64,000 nucleotides of DNA from CADEED01 sp020442965 (GTDB taxonomy: Bacteria; Pseudomonadota; Gammaproteobacteria; Steroidobacterales; Steroidobacteraceae). Position numbers and translations under genes: made by a program. Below are positions 1 through 12,250 of this stretch, one piece after another; the first letter of the stretch is position 1; each line of letters starts with the position of its first letter. The stretch covers positions 62,001 through 126,000 of the forward strand of contig JAWLAH010000004.1 of assembly GCA_041395525.1 (NCBI GenBank). The letters run 5' to 3'. A model generated the notes under the pieces. It had not been told where the DNA came from. It saw nothing but the letters and a program-made list of their open reading frames with translations, and did not search any database.

Positions 1-856
1 GGCTGTTGCAATTGTCGAACAGAGCGTACATCGCCTGCAGAGTCGTACGGATATCGTTGAACTGGATCTCGCGCGCATGCAGCGAGCGGCCGGACGTTTG
101 AATGTGGTATTTCAACATTTGGCTACGCGCACTGGCCTCGTAGCGGTCGCGCATCGCACGCGCCCAGATGCGGCGGGCAACGCGACCGATGACCGCGTAC
201 TCCGGATCCATGCCGTTCGAGAAGAAGAACGAGAGGTTAGGCGCAAAATCGTCGATTGCCATGCCGCGTGCGAGGTAGTACTCGACGATCGTAAAACCAT
301 TGGCGAGCGTAAAGGCGAGTTGCGAGATTGGATTCGCGCCTGCCTCCGCGATGTGATAGCCAGAGATCGAAACAGAATAGAAGTTCCGAACGTTGTTATC
401 CGAGAAGAACTGCTGCACGTCGCCCATCATTCTGAGCGCAAACTCGGTCGAGAAGATGCAGGTATTCTGCGCTTGATCTTCTTTCAGGATGTCGGCCTGC
501 ACGGTACCCCGAGCTAACGACAGCGCCTCGGCACGCACACGTTCGTAGTCGTCGAGCGACAACACACCTGGCGCCACCAATTGTCTGGCGGTGATACCGA
601 GCAGCGCAAGTCCGGAACCGTCGTGGCCGTCCGGCAAATCGCCCTTGTACGTCGGCACCAGCGCGCCGCGCGCTTGAATATCTTGATGCAAGCGAGCAAT
701 CAACTTTTCGGCGGCCGGCCACCGCCCTGCCGCCTTCAATACACGCTCGATGCGCTGGTCGATCGCCGTATTCATGAACATCGCAAGCAGCATGGGCGCC
801 GGACCGTTGATGGTCATCGACACCGAAGTGTTCGCGGCGCACAGATCGAAGCCGGA
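1..856 (-). pseudogene. icmF: Continuation of the icmF reading frame beyond an in-frame amber codon (3'-partial)
   Basis: Reading the minus strand on past the TAG at 859-857, the same frame stays open for about 285 codons to the window edge. It keeps the acyl-CoA mutase sequence that should follow: an SGFDLC start, the TINGPAP-like segment, a GNGFTIVEYYL-like region and YALFDNCNS close to the edge. This is the substrate-binding TIM-barrel part of the mutase, and the gene end lies outside the window. The frame match shows it was one coding sequence with the gene at 857-2947. Whether it is now dead, read through, or split by a sequencing error cannot be told from this window. Confidence 0.75.
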
Positions 857-2947
857 CTACAGCTTCTTCATATCATCGAGCGTGGCGATCGACACCCCCG
901 AATTACCGGTGCGCCCGTAGATGTCGGGTCGCGTATCGGGATCCTCGCCATACAGCGTGGTTGAATCGAAAGCCGTCGACAAGCGCGTTGCTGCGCTACC
1001 ACGTGCCAGGTAGTGAAACCTTCTGTTCGTGCGTTCCGGCGGACCTTCGCCGGCGAACATGCGAATCGGGTCTTCCTGCTCACGACGATACGGATAGACG
1101 CCACTCGTGTACGGATACTCGCCCGGCAGATTCTCGCTGCGCACGAACCGCAGAATCTCGCCCCAGTCGCTGAACCTGGGTAATGCGATCTTGGGCACCC
1201 GATTTCGACTGAGCGTCTCGCTGTAGTTGGAACCGGTGATCTCACGGTCACGCACCTTGTAGCGATACTCAGGCTCGGACACCGCGGCCGCACGCGCTGG
1301 CCACCGGTTCAGTTCAGCCAACGAATCACTACCGATCTCATCCAACGCCTGGTTGTACGTCGTGCGCAGTGCGAGGCGCGTGGCATCCGCATCCTTGTCC
1401 TCGGCAGCGCGCAAGCAATTGTCCGCATAACGCTTTAACGGCGTCGGTAGCGGCGCATCGTGCAAACTCTTGAGAGACTGGTACAAGCCATACGCACGAC
1501 TCGCTGCCGCTGCCTGCTTTTCCATCTGCGCCGCCGCGGTGCGCCCCATCTGGGCAATCTCGGCCAGGTACCGCGAGCGAGCGCCGGGGATCAGGGGATC
1601 GCGCGTCGTGAACTCCGTCGGTCCCAGATCGAGAGGCTTGGCGTCGCGCTGCGACCATTTCTGCCCGCCAATGCCGCGGTGATCGATCGCTTGGACGATC
1701 GCACCGAACAGCCGATTGACGCCGGGATCGTTGAATCGACTGGCGATCGTCGGAAATACGGGGGTTTCTGCGTCGGGAACCTTCAGGCGTTCGACGTGAT
1801 TGCGTCGCCATTGTTTGCGCACGTCGCGCAGACTGTCCTCTGCGCCACGTTTCTCGAACTTGTTGAGCACGATCATGTCGGCGAAGTCGATCATGTCGAT
1901 CTTTTCGAGCTGACTAGCTGCACCATACTCGTTAGTCATCACATACAGTGACAGATCGACTAGATCGATGATCTCCGTGTCGCTCTGACCGATGCCGGCC
2001 GTCTCAACAATGATGAGATCGAACCCGGCAGCCTTGTACAGCGCGATAACGTCCTTGAGGGCAGCACTGGTTGCCCGATTTCGCCGGCGGGTAGCCAGCG
2101 AGCGCATGAACACGTTCTCGGCCGCGAGGGAATTCATCCGGATGCGATCGCCCAGTAGTGCGCCACCGGTGCGTCGTCGCGTGGGGTCGACGGCTACAAC
2201 AGCGATCTGCCGATCCGGGAAGTAGCGTACCAGCCGCTGTAACAACTCGTCGTTCAAACTCGATTTGCCAGCGCCGCCCGTGCCAGTGACACCAATGACG
2301 GGCACATTGCTTGCTGTATCGCGCGCTTGATGCTTGGCGACCGCCCGCAAGATCGTGTCGCGCATACGGTCGTCATCGGCGGCATCTTCGAGCGCGGTGA
2401 TCGTGCGCGCGATCTGGCGATGGTCGCACGCGTTGAAGGGGCCGAATTCGTAGGCTGGGCGTCGCGCTGCGCGCACCCGCATCAGCACATCATCGATCAT
2501 GCCCGTGAGGCCCAACGTGCGACCATGTTCCGGCGTATAGATCTTTTCGACACCGTGTGCTTCCAGCGCCGCGATTTCGTCCGGCGCAATCGTGCCGCCG
2601 CCGCCAACTACTACTCGAATATGCTCACTACCGAGTTCGCGCAGCATATCGACCATGTACGTGAAATACTCGTTGTGCCCGCCCTGGTAGGAGCTGACGG
2701 CAATACCATCGGCGTCCTCCTGGATCGCTGCGCGCACGATATCGGCAACGCTCCGGTTGTGCCCAAGATGCACGACTTCTGCGCCCCCCAATTGCAGCAA
2801 GCGCCTGATCATGTTGATAGCGGCATCGTGCCCGTCGAACAACGACGCGGCCGTCACGAAGCGCAGTGTTTCATGATGGTCAGGGGCAGACGCCCCCGCC
2901 CGATCAGCCGCTGCATCCGGTTGAGCCTTTTCAAGCAGTGAGGACAT
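857..2947 (-). CDS. icmF: Fused isobutyryl-CoA mutase (IcmF-type), ends at an in-frame TAG
   Basis: This is an adenosylcobalamin-dependent acyl-CoA mutase with its own G-protein chaperone, the IcmF arrangement that isomerises isobutyryl-CoA/butyryl-CoA-type substrates. Residues about 20-150 form the B12-binding domain (DGHDA and VVHLGHNRSV segments, then VVGGGGTI). A MeaB-like GTPase follows with Walker A GTGGAGKSS and a VDPTRRRTGGALLGDR segment. The N-terminal part of the mutase barrel starts near residue 550. The start ATG at 2947 is preceded by GAGGGAG at good spacing; the upstream in-frame start is less likely. After DDMKKL the expected Tyr codon (family LYSGFD) reads TAG, giving 696 residues instead of about 1,090. 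The gene diverges from a TetR regulator and fits the acyl-CoA catabolic cluster beside it. Confidence 0.85.
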   Translation of the reverse strand: MSSLLEKAQPDAAADRAGASAPDHHETLRFVTAASLFDGHDAAINMIRRLLQLGGAEVVHLGHNRSVADIVRAAIQEDADGIAVSSYQGGHNEYFTYMVDMLRELGSEHIRVVVGGGGTIAPDEIAALEAHGVEKIYTPEHGRTLGLTGMIDDVLMRVRAARRPAYEFGPFNACDHRQIARTITALEDAADDDRMRDTILRAVAKHQARDTASNVPVIGVTGTGGAGKSSLNDELLQRLVRYFPDRQIAVVAVDPTRRRTGGALLGDRIRMNSLAAENVFMRSLATRRRNRATSAALKDVIALYKAAGFDLIIVETAGIGQSDTEIIDLVDLSLYVMTNEYGAASQLEKIDMIDFADMIVLNKFEKRGAEDSLRDVRKQWRRNHVERLKVPDAETPVFPTIASRFNDPGVNRLFGAIVQAIDHRGIGGQKWSQRDAKPLDLGPTEFTTRDPLIPGARSRYLAEIAQMGRTAAAQMEKQAAAASRAYGLYQSLKSLHDAPLPTPLKRYADNCLRAAEDKDADATRLALRTTYNQALDEIGSDSLAELNRWPARAAAVSEPEYRYKVRDREITGSNYSETLSRNRVPKIALPRFSDWGEILRFVRSENLPGEYPYTSGVYPYRREQEDPIRMFAGEGPPERTNRRFHYLARGSAATRLSTAFDSTTLYGEDPDTRPDIYGRTGNSGVSIATLDDMKKL

Positions 2948-3008
2948 GAGGCGCTCCCTCGACAACAACGAAACCAACGTTCGTCAAGCTCAACATTGGA
3001 TCGTTAAG

Positions 3009-3032
3009 TTACCGGGTGGTAATCTAATTACC
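3009..3032. promoter_or_regulatory. Probable TetR operator between icmF and tetR
   Basis: The sequence GGTAAT-CTA-ATTACC at 3018-3032 is a perfect 6+3+6 inverted repeat. Its left arm also forms TTACC-gggt-GGTAA with 3009-3022, so three alternating half-sites lie side by side. It sits in the divergent intergenic region, 47 bp upstream of the preferred tetR start. A TetR dimer (or two) bound here could control both directions. The repeat is seen; the regulator assignment is inferred from position. Confidence 0.6.
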
Positions 3033-3078
3033 AATGAGTATCATTCCACCGCCGTCAGAAGTCAAAAAGGAGCTCCCC

Positions 3079-3771
3079 GTGCTCAGCAAGTCCATGCGCA
3101 GCGAGTTCGCGCGGCCCGCATCGCCCTGGTCGCGCCCACGAGCCCGAGCGAAACAGCGCGACATCAAGCGTGACGCGGTCATCCTGACGGCTGCGCGAGC
3201 CTTTCAGCAGCGTGGCTATCACAACACCTCGCTCGACGATCTGGCCGCGCAGCTGGGCGTTACCAAACCGACGCTGTACCACTACGTCGCGAACAAGGAG
3301 GAGATCCTGTTCGAGTGCTTCCGCACGGGTCTGGATCAGATCCGGGCAGGTTTGCTCGAGGCTGACGCAACCGACGCGCCTGCGCGCGAACGGCTGGCGA
3401 TCGTCGTGCGTCACTATGCGGCCGCCATCGCATCGGATTTCGGCTGGTGCATGGTGCGTGCCGAGGATCAGGACCTGAGTCCCGACATGGGCGCTGCGAT
3501 CAAGTCGCTGAAATCGGAAATCGATCAAGGTCTGCGACGCTTGATTCGTGCCGGCGCAAGTGACGGATCGATACCGGCCGTAAAGGATCCCAAGCTGGCG
3601 GCCTTTGCGCTCGCCGGGGCGCTCAATTGGATGGGTCACTGGTACCGGCCGGGCCGGGGCCTGACGTCCGATCAGGTTGCCGATGGTTTTCTGGATTTGT
3701 TTGATCTCGGGGCCGCCGCAAATGCACGGCCGCCTCGTTACAATGGTCGTTCCAAGCGACTCAGTCGTTGA
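3079..3771 (+). CDS. TetR/AcrR-family transcriptional regulator
   Basis: This is a DNA-binding repressor of the TetR family, about 230 residues. The N-terminal helix-turn-helix is clear: AARAFQQRGYHNTS, LDDLAAQLGVTKPTLYHYV, then NKEEILFECF. The C-terminal ligand domain is diverged and predicts no ligand. I prefer the GTG start at 3079, which has AAGGAG six bases upstream, over the in-frame ATG at 3034, which directly abuts the palindromic operator and has no ribosome site. It lies 19 bp before the thiolase and diverges from icmF. It is therefore likely the local regulator of acyl-CoA degradation, probably responding to an acyl-CoA; that ligand is inference. Confidence 0.85.
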   Translation: MLSKSMRSEFARPASPWSRPRARAKQRDIKRDAVILTAARAFQQRGYHNTSLDDLAAQLGVTKPTLYHYVANKEEILFECFRTGLDQIRAGLLEADATDAPARERLAIVVRHYAAAIASDFGWCMVRAEDQDLSPDMGAAIKSLKSEIDQGLRRLIRAGASDGSIPAVKDPKLAAFALAGALNWMGHWYRPGRGLTSDQVADGFLDLFDLGAAANARPPRYNGRSKRLSR

Positions 3772-3790
3772 GTCGGAAAGAGTCATTCAT

Positions 3791-4969
3791 ATGTCGGATC
3801 ACGTAGTCATCGTCGCTGCCCAGCGCACACCAGTAGGCGCCTTCCTGGGAGCGCTCTCATCAGCCACTGCGGTGCAACTCGGCACCGCCGCTATCAAGGG
3901 CGCACTCGCTGCGGCCGGAATTGCCGGCAAGGACGTTCAGGAAGTCATCATGGGATGCGTACTGCCCGCGGGGCTCGGTCAGGCGCCGGCGCGACAGGCT
4001 GCGTTGGCGGCAGGCATCCCGGCCAGCACTCCCGCCACCACGATCAACAAGATGTGCGGCTCAGGAATGAAAGCGATCATGATGGCCGCCGATCAAATTC
4101 GTACGGGCGACATCGAGATAGCCGTTGCCGGCGGGCTTGAGTCCATGTCGAACGCACCCTACCTACTACCAAAAGCGCGAACCGGTCTGCGCATGGGCCA
4201 CGGAGAAGTGCTCGATCACATGTTCTATGACGGTCTGCAAAGTCCTTTCGACGGGCAACTAATGGGCTGCTTCGCGGAGAGCACGGCCGACAAATACAAA
4301 TTCTCGCGCGCCGAACAGGATGCATTCGCGACGGAATCCACGCAACGCGCGGTACGCGCGGTGGAATCGGGCGATTTCGCCGCCGAGGTCGTTAGTGTCA
4401 CGGTCAAGACTCGCAAGGGCGAGGTGGTCGTCGACAAGGACGAAACGCCTTACACCGTCGATCTCAAGAAGATCCCGCAATTGAAGGCCGCGTTTCGCAA
4501 AGATGGCACGGTGACCGCGGCCTCGTCGTCGTCGATATCAGACGGTGCGGCAGCGGTCGTGCTGATGAGTGAAAAGGCGGCACTGGCTCGCGGCATCAAG
4601 CCGCTCGCGCGAATTGTCGCGTATGCGAGCCACGCGCAGGAACCTGAGTGGTTCACCACGGCTCCGGCGGGCGCTATCAAAAAGACGCTTGCGCAACTCG
4701 AATGGCGCGCTGACCAGGTAGACCTTTACGAGGTGAACGAGGCTTTTGCGGTCGTCGCGCTGGCAGCGATGCGCGACGTCGGCTTCGGCCACGATCGACT
4801 GAACGTCAATGGCGGTGCTTGTGCGCTCGGACATCCGATCGGTGCGACTGGCGCACGGATCCTCACAACGCTCGTACACGCCTTGCGCAAACGTGGCGGT
4901 AAGCGTGGACTGGCGTCACTATGTATCGGCGGCGGCGAAGCCACGGCACTTGCACTCGAATTAATCTGA
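3791..4969 (+). CDS. Acetyl-CoA acetyltransferase (thiolase)
   Basis: Thiolase, 392 residues, cleaving 3-ketoacyl-CoA (or acetoacetyl-CoA) with CoA, or condensing two acetyl-CoA. The nucleophile is Cys89 in NKMCGSG. His348 lies in GGACALGHPIGATG and Cys378 in SLCIGGG, so the catalytic set is complete. The reading frame extends upstream to 3677, but that part overlaps tetR; the ATG at 3791 gives the family N-terminus (VVIVAAQRTPVGAF). It starts a plus-strand run with a dehydrogenase, ETF-QO and acetoacetyl-CoA synthetase. The set could degrade branched-chain or ketone-body substrates to acetyl-CoA. Confidence 0.9.
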   Translation: MSDHVVIVAAQRTPVGAFLGALSSATAVQLGTAAIKGALAAAGIAGKDVQEVIMGCVLPAGLGQAPARQAALAAGIPASTPATTINKMCGSGMKAIMMAADQIRTGDIEIAVAGGLESMSNAPYLLPKARTGLRMGHGEVLDHMFYDGLQSPFDGQLMGCFAESTADKYKFSRAEQDAFATESTQRAVRAVESGDFAAEVVSVTVKTRKGEVVVDKDETPYTVDLKKIPQLKAAFRKDGTVTAASSSSISDGAAAVVLMSEKAALARGIKPLARIVAYASHAQEPEWFTTAPAGAIKKTLAQLEWRADQVDLYEVNEAFAVVALAAMRDVGFGHDRLNVNGGACALGHPIGATGARILTTLVHALRKRGGKRGLASLCIGGGEATALALELI

Positions 4970-4983
4970 TCAGGAATGACACG

Positions 4984-5751
4984 ATGAACATGCAGGACAT
5001 TCGCGCGGTCATCACGGGCGGCGCCTCGGGTCTCGGCAATGCGGTCGCCCAACATCTGGTCGCGCAAGGCGCCAGGGTCGCACTTCTCGATGTGCAGGAG
5101 GGACCCGGCCAAGCCGCCGCCACCGCACTGGGCAAAGCAGCCAGCTTTGCCAGGTGCGACGTGACGTCGGAAGCGGAGGTCAATGCCGCCATGGACGCCG
5201 CCCGTCAACAGATGGGAGCGATCAACTTGTTAGTGAACTGCGCCGGAGTCATCGGCGCGGGCCGTGTACTGGGCAAGAATGGGCCGATGGCGGCCGATTT
5301 CTTCACCAAGGTCATTCATATCAATCTGATTGGCACCTTCCTGAGTGACAAGGCCGCTGCCGCCGTCATGCAACACAACACGCCGAATGCCGATGGTGAG
5401 CGCGGCGTGATCATCCACACGTCCTCCGTTGCGGCATTCGAAGGACAGATCGGCCAGGCCGCTTACTCCGCGACCAAGGCGGGGGTCATGGGCATGGTCC
5501 TGCCACTGGCGCGCGAGTTCGCGCAGTTCGGCATTCGCGTTTGCGCGATCGCACCCGGCATCTTCCGTACGCCGATGGTCGCAGGGCTTCCGCAGGAGGC
5601 ACAGGATTCGCTCGGCAAACAAGTGCCTTTCCCACCGCGGCTCGGCAAACCCGAAGAATTCGCGCGACTGGTGCAGGCGATCGTGGAAATCCCGATGCTG
5701 AACGGCGAAACCATCCGACTCGACGGCGCCATTCGCATGCAACCCAAGTGA
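4984..5751 (+). CDS. SDR 3-hydroxyacyl-CoA dehydrogenase, type II (HSD10-like)
   Basis: Short-chain dehydrogenase of 255 residues with the NAD-binding TGGASGLG motif near the N-terminus, NCAG, a catalytic Ser in HTSSVAAFEG and the YSATK Tyr-Lys pair. The insert between the NCAG strand and the catalytic Ser, and the ending with GETIRLDGAIRM, resemble 3-hydroxy-2-methylbutyryl-CoA dehydrogenases (mammalian HSD17B10 type), which oxidise 3-hydroxyacyl-CoA with NAD+. It sits 14 bp after the thiolase, which would use its product. Substrate assignment is by family and context. Confidence 0.85.
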   Translation: MNMQDIRAVITGGASGLGNAVAQHLVAQGARVALLDVQEGPGQAAATALGKAASFARCDVTSEAEVNAAMDAARQQMGAINLLVNCAGVIGAGRVLGKNGPMAADFFTKVIHINLIGTFLSDKAAAAVMQHNTPNADGERGVIIHTSSVAAFEGQIGQAAYSATKAGVMGMVLPLAREFAQFGIRVCAIAPGIFRTPMVAGLPQEAQDSLGKQVPFPPRLGKPEEFARLVQAIVEIPMLNGETIRLDGAIRMQPK

Positions 5752-5762
5752 GCTGACACGAG

Positions 5763-9322
<3,560 letters not shown>

Positions 9323-9327
9323 CAACC

Positions 9328-10446
9328 GTGCAGAAGACTCCGAAGAGCTCGGTGCTCGCCGGGCTGTATGCCGCTGAAGCGGCCAAGCGGGGCTTTCGAG
9401 GCGATCCCGCGCAACTCGCAGCGCTCGTGCCGCTGGAACGTCTGCGTCGCACTCTAAGCACCCCGCGTCCGCGCTCGATCACGAGCCGACTCAGCACGTT
9501 GCTCGGCCATGGCCCAGGAATCGCTACCCCACGGGGCGTGTATCTGTGGGGCGACGTTGGTCGCGGCAAGACTTGGCTCATGGATTTGTTCTATTCGAGC
9601 CTCAAATTCGCCGAGCGTCGACGCAGCCATTTCTATCGCTTCATGCATGACGTGCACGCCGAGTTGCAGACGCTCAAGGGTGAATCAGCGCCGCTCGATC
9701 TGCTAGCCGCGCGTATCGCTGCGACGACGCGTGTACTGTGTTTCGACGAATTGTTCGTCTCCGACATCGGCGATGCCATGATCCTCGGCGGCCTGTTTGA
9801 TGGCTTGATCCGGCATGGCGTCGCGTTAGTGTTCACATCCAACGTGCCGCCGCAGGGACTGTACCAGGATGGCTTACAGCGTCAGCGCTTCCTGCCGGCG
9901 ATCGCTTTGCTCGAGAAGCACACCGAGGTTATCCACCTCGAAGGACCATTCGACTACCGGCTCACGCAGCTCGCGCGAGCGCAACTCTATCTGCCGAGCG
10001 CGGATCCAGCGACATCCACCATGCTCGCCGAGCTGTTCGACGACCTCTCCGACGACGATGAGGACACGGACGGGTTCGTCGAGATCGGCAACCGCAAGAT
10101 CGCAGTGCTGCGCGAAAGCGAGAACGTCGTCTGGTTCGAATTCGCGGCATTGTGCGAGGGTCCGCGCGGACCCTCGGACTACATTCACCTGGCGCGCGAG
10201 TATCAATCGGTGTTGATCTCGAATGTGCCAGTATTCGACTCTACTGACGAGAATGCAGCACGTCGGTTCATCACCTTGGTGGATGAATTCTACGATCGAG
10301 GCGTCAACCTGATTCTATCCGCGGCAGCGCCGCCGCAGCGACTCTACACAGGTGACCGACTGAAGTTCGAATTCGCGCGCACCGCAAGCCGTCTGATCGA
10401 AATGCAGAGCCGCGCTTATCTCGCGCGCCAGCACGTCGCCAATTGA
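9328..10446 (+). CDS. zapE: Cell division protein ZapE (AFG1-like ATPase)
   Basis: P-loop ATPase of 372 residues. Walker A is GDVGRGKTWLMDLFY, Walker B is VLCFDELFVSDIGDAM, and a sensor-like FTSNVPPQGLYQDGLQR follows, the signature of the ZapE/AFG1 family, in which ZapE acts at the FtsZ ring under stress. The start is GTG at 9328, five bases after the synthetase stop, with no strong ribosome site. The gene is probably not part of the acyl-CoA pathway despite the close spacing. Confidence 0.9.
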   Translation: MQKTPKSSVLAGLYAAEAAKRGFRGDPAQLAALVPLERLRRTLSTPRPRSITSRLSTLLGHGPGIATPRGVYLWGDVGRGKTWLMDLFYSSLKFAERRRSHFYRFMHDVHAELQTLKGESAPLDLLAARIAATTRVLCFDELFVSDIGDAMILGGLFDGLIRHGVALVFTSNVPPQGLYQDGLQRQRFLPAIALLEKHTEVIHLEGPFDYRLTQLARAQLYLPSADPATSTMLAELFDDLSDDDEDTDGFVEIGNRKIAVLRESENVVWFEFAALCEGPRGPSDYIHLAREYQSVLISNVPVFDSTDENAARRFITLVDEFYDRGVNLILSAAAPPQRLYTGDRLKFEFARTASRLIEMQSRAYLARQHVAN

Positions 10447-10455
10447 GCGACGCAG

Positions 10456-11103
10456 TTACGCACGATCCGGCTGATTTTCGGGTGACGCGCGCACGAATGC
10501 GTCGCTGCGATCGCACGCTGCCGTGACTCGCATGATCGTCGCGAACGCGGCCGGATCCACGCCAAACCGGCGGGCGGAAGCGACTTGCGGATACAGACAA
10601 CAATCCGCGAGCGTCGGCTGATCACCATGGCAATACCTACCAGTATTCCCTGCTGCTACCAGCTTCGCTTCGAATGCTGCGAGCCCGCGTGTAATCCAGA
10701 CCCGCAGCCATTCTGCGAGCTGCTGCTCATGCAGATGCAACTGCCCGGTCAGGTACTGCGTAACGCTTGTATTCTGCAGCGGCTGAACGTCGCTGACGAT
10801 AGTCTGCGCGAGTGATCGCACGTATGCGCGATCGAAAGCATCGGCCGGCAGCAATCGCGGATTTGGGAAAGCGCCCTCGAGATGCTCGAGAATCGCCATC
10901 GATTGCGTGATGACATGACCGTCGTGAACCAGCGTGGGTACCCTACCCTGCGGGTTGATCTCGCGGTAGGCCGGCTGGTTCTGTTCGCCGCCGTCGCGCA
11001 CCAGGTTGACGAAACGCGGCTCGTAATCGATGCCCTTGAGGTTCAGCGCAATGCGTACTCGGAACGCTGCGGAACTGCGCCAGTAGGTATACAGCGTGAT
11101 CAT
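10456..11103 (-). CDS. maiA: Maleylacetoacetate isomerase (zeta-class GST)
   Basis: Glutathione-dependent isomerase, 215 residues, converting maleylacetoacetate to fumarylacetoacetate in tyrosine/homogentisate breakdown. The zeta-class signature SSAAFRVRIALNLKG near residue 10 carries the catalytic Ser region. INPQGRVPTL and TQSMAILEHLE form the glutathione site, and the C-terminal helical domain has the HGDQPTLADCCLYPQ segment. Its ATG overlaps the hpd stop by one base (TGATG), so the two genes are translated as a pair. It ends ten bases from the convergent zapE stop. Confidence 0.92.
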   Translation of the reverse strand: MITLYTYWRSSAAFRVRIALNLKGIDYEPRFVNLVRDGGEQNQPAYREINPQGRVPTLVHDGHVITQSMAILEHLEGAFPNPRLLPADAFDRAYVRSLAQTIVSDVQPLQNTSVTQYLTGQLHLHEQQLAEWLRVWITRGLAAFEAKLVAAGNTGRYCHGDQPTLADCCLYPQVASARRFGVDPAAFATIMRVTAACDRSDAFVRASPENQPDRA

Positions 11104-12149
11104 CAGATGACCCCGCGCCGCTCCTGATTCAACTCGATCGATTCAAACAACGCCTTGAAGTTCCCCTCGCCGAAACCCTCGTTCCCCTTGCGTTGTATGA
11201 TCTCGAAAAATATCGGGCCGATCACGTTCTGCGTGAATATCTGTAGCAGTACACCCTCATTTTTCTCTGGATTGCCGTCGATCAGTATCCGGCTGTCCCG
11301 CAAGGCCGCGAGACTCTCGACGTGGCCAACGACGCGCGCATCGACCTGGCTGTAGTAACTATCGAGCGTGTCCTGGAACTGCACGCTGCGCCCGCGCAAG
11401 GTCGCGACAGTCTGATAGATATCGTCACTCGCGAGAGCGATATGCTGAATTCCCTCGCCCCGATATTCGCGTAGATACTCCTCGATCTGCGACTTGTCGT
11501 CCTGCGATTCATTGATCGGGATGCGGATCTTGCCGCAGGGACTCGTTAGCGCCCGGCTGAAAAGACCCGTCTTCTTGCCTTCGATGTCGAAATAGCGAAT
11601 CTCGCGAAAATTGAACAGACGTTCGTAGAACCCTGCCCACTTGTCCATGTTGCCACGCCGTACGTTGTGCGTGAGATGGTCGATGTGTGTCAAACCACTC
11701 TGATTGGCGGGTGGTGCGGGCGATACCGCACGGAAATCGACGTCATAGATCGACTGATCGCCGTAGCGATCGACAAAATACAGGAGCGAACCGCCAATGC
11801 CCTCGATAGCCGGAATATTGAGCTCCATCGGACCAACTTTGCCGGCGTAGGGTTTGGCGCCGAGCGACACGGCCCGCTCGAACGCGGCCGCAGCATCCCG
11901 CACGCGAAATCCCATCGCACAGGCGGACGGGCCGTGGGCACGCGCAAACTGCTGCGCGAACGAATCGGGCTCGGCATTGATGATGAAGTGGATGTCGTTT
12001 TGACTATGCAGCGTTACGTTCTTGCTGCGATGACGCGCGACAACGGGAAAACCCATCTGTTCGAACAGCGAGCGCAGGAGAGCGGGATCCGGCGCCGTGT
12101 ATTCGACAAACTCGAACCCGTCGGTCCCCATCGGATTTGCGTTGGACAT
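11103..12149 (-). CDS. hpd: 4-hydroxyphenylpyruvate dioxygenase
   Basis: Non-heme Fe(II) dioxygenase, 348 residues, converting 4-hydroxyphenylpyruvate to homogentisate. It has two VOC-like halves. The metal ligands fit HIDHLTHNV, GIQHIALAS and the C-terminal IFFEIIQRKGNEGFGEGNF, the standard HPPD ending. The ATG at 12149 has GGAG seven bases upstream; the longer frame to 12263 would run through the operator and into the divergent gene. maiA follows with a one-base overlap. Homogentisate dioxygenase and fumarylacetoacetase are not in this window. Confidence 0.93.
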   Translation of the reverse strand: MSNANPMGTDGFEFVEYTAPDPALLRSLFEQMGFPVVARHRSKNVTLHSQNDIHFIINAEPDSFAQQFARAHGPSACAMGFRVRDAAAAFERAVSLGAKPYAGKVGPMELNIPAIEGIGGSLLYFVDRYGDQSIYDVDFRAVSPAPPANQSGLTHIDHLTHNVRRGNMDKWAGFYERLFNFREIRYFDIEGKKTGLFSRALTSPCGKIRIPINESQDDKSQIEEYLREYRGEGIQHIALASDDIYQTVATLRGRSVQFQDTLDSYYSQVDARVVGHVESLAALRDSRILIDGNPEKNEGVLLQIFTQNVIGPIFFEIIQRKGNEGFGEGNFKALFESIELNQERRGVI

Positions 12150-12178
12150 ACAAAATCTCCATTGCGCAGCGCAACGCG

Positions 12179-12220
12179 CGGTCGGGAAATTAGTTACAAT
12201 TGTAACTAATTTCCCGACCG
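12179..12220. promoter_or_regulatory. 42-bp perfect palindrome, likely MarR operator between hpd and marR
   Basis: Positions 12179-12220 read the same on both strands across 42 bases with no mismatch. The centre is TTAGTTACAATTGTAACTAA and GC-rich arms (CGGTCGGG) flank it. It lies 29 bp upstream of the hpd start and 30 bp upstream of the marR start, so a bound dimer would block both. The spacing and symmetry fit MarR-family operators of aromatic catabolic genes. The AT-rich core may also hold the promoters. The palindrome is seen; binding is inferred. Confidence 0.75.
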
Positions 12221-12250
12221 ACACCAGCCCGCAAAAATAATCGAGTTCCG

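Noticed and set aside
3055..3786. Minus-strand frame of 243 codons across tetR
   Set aside because: Antisense to a gene with a clear TetR domain; no recognisable protein features.
12179..12220. Palindrome considered as a transcription terminator
   Set aside because: It lies between two divergent start codons, not after a gene, and has no T-run; an operator fits better.
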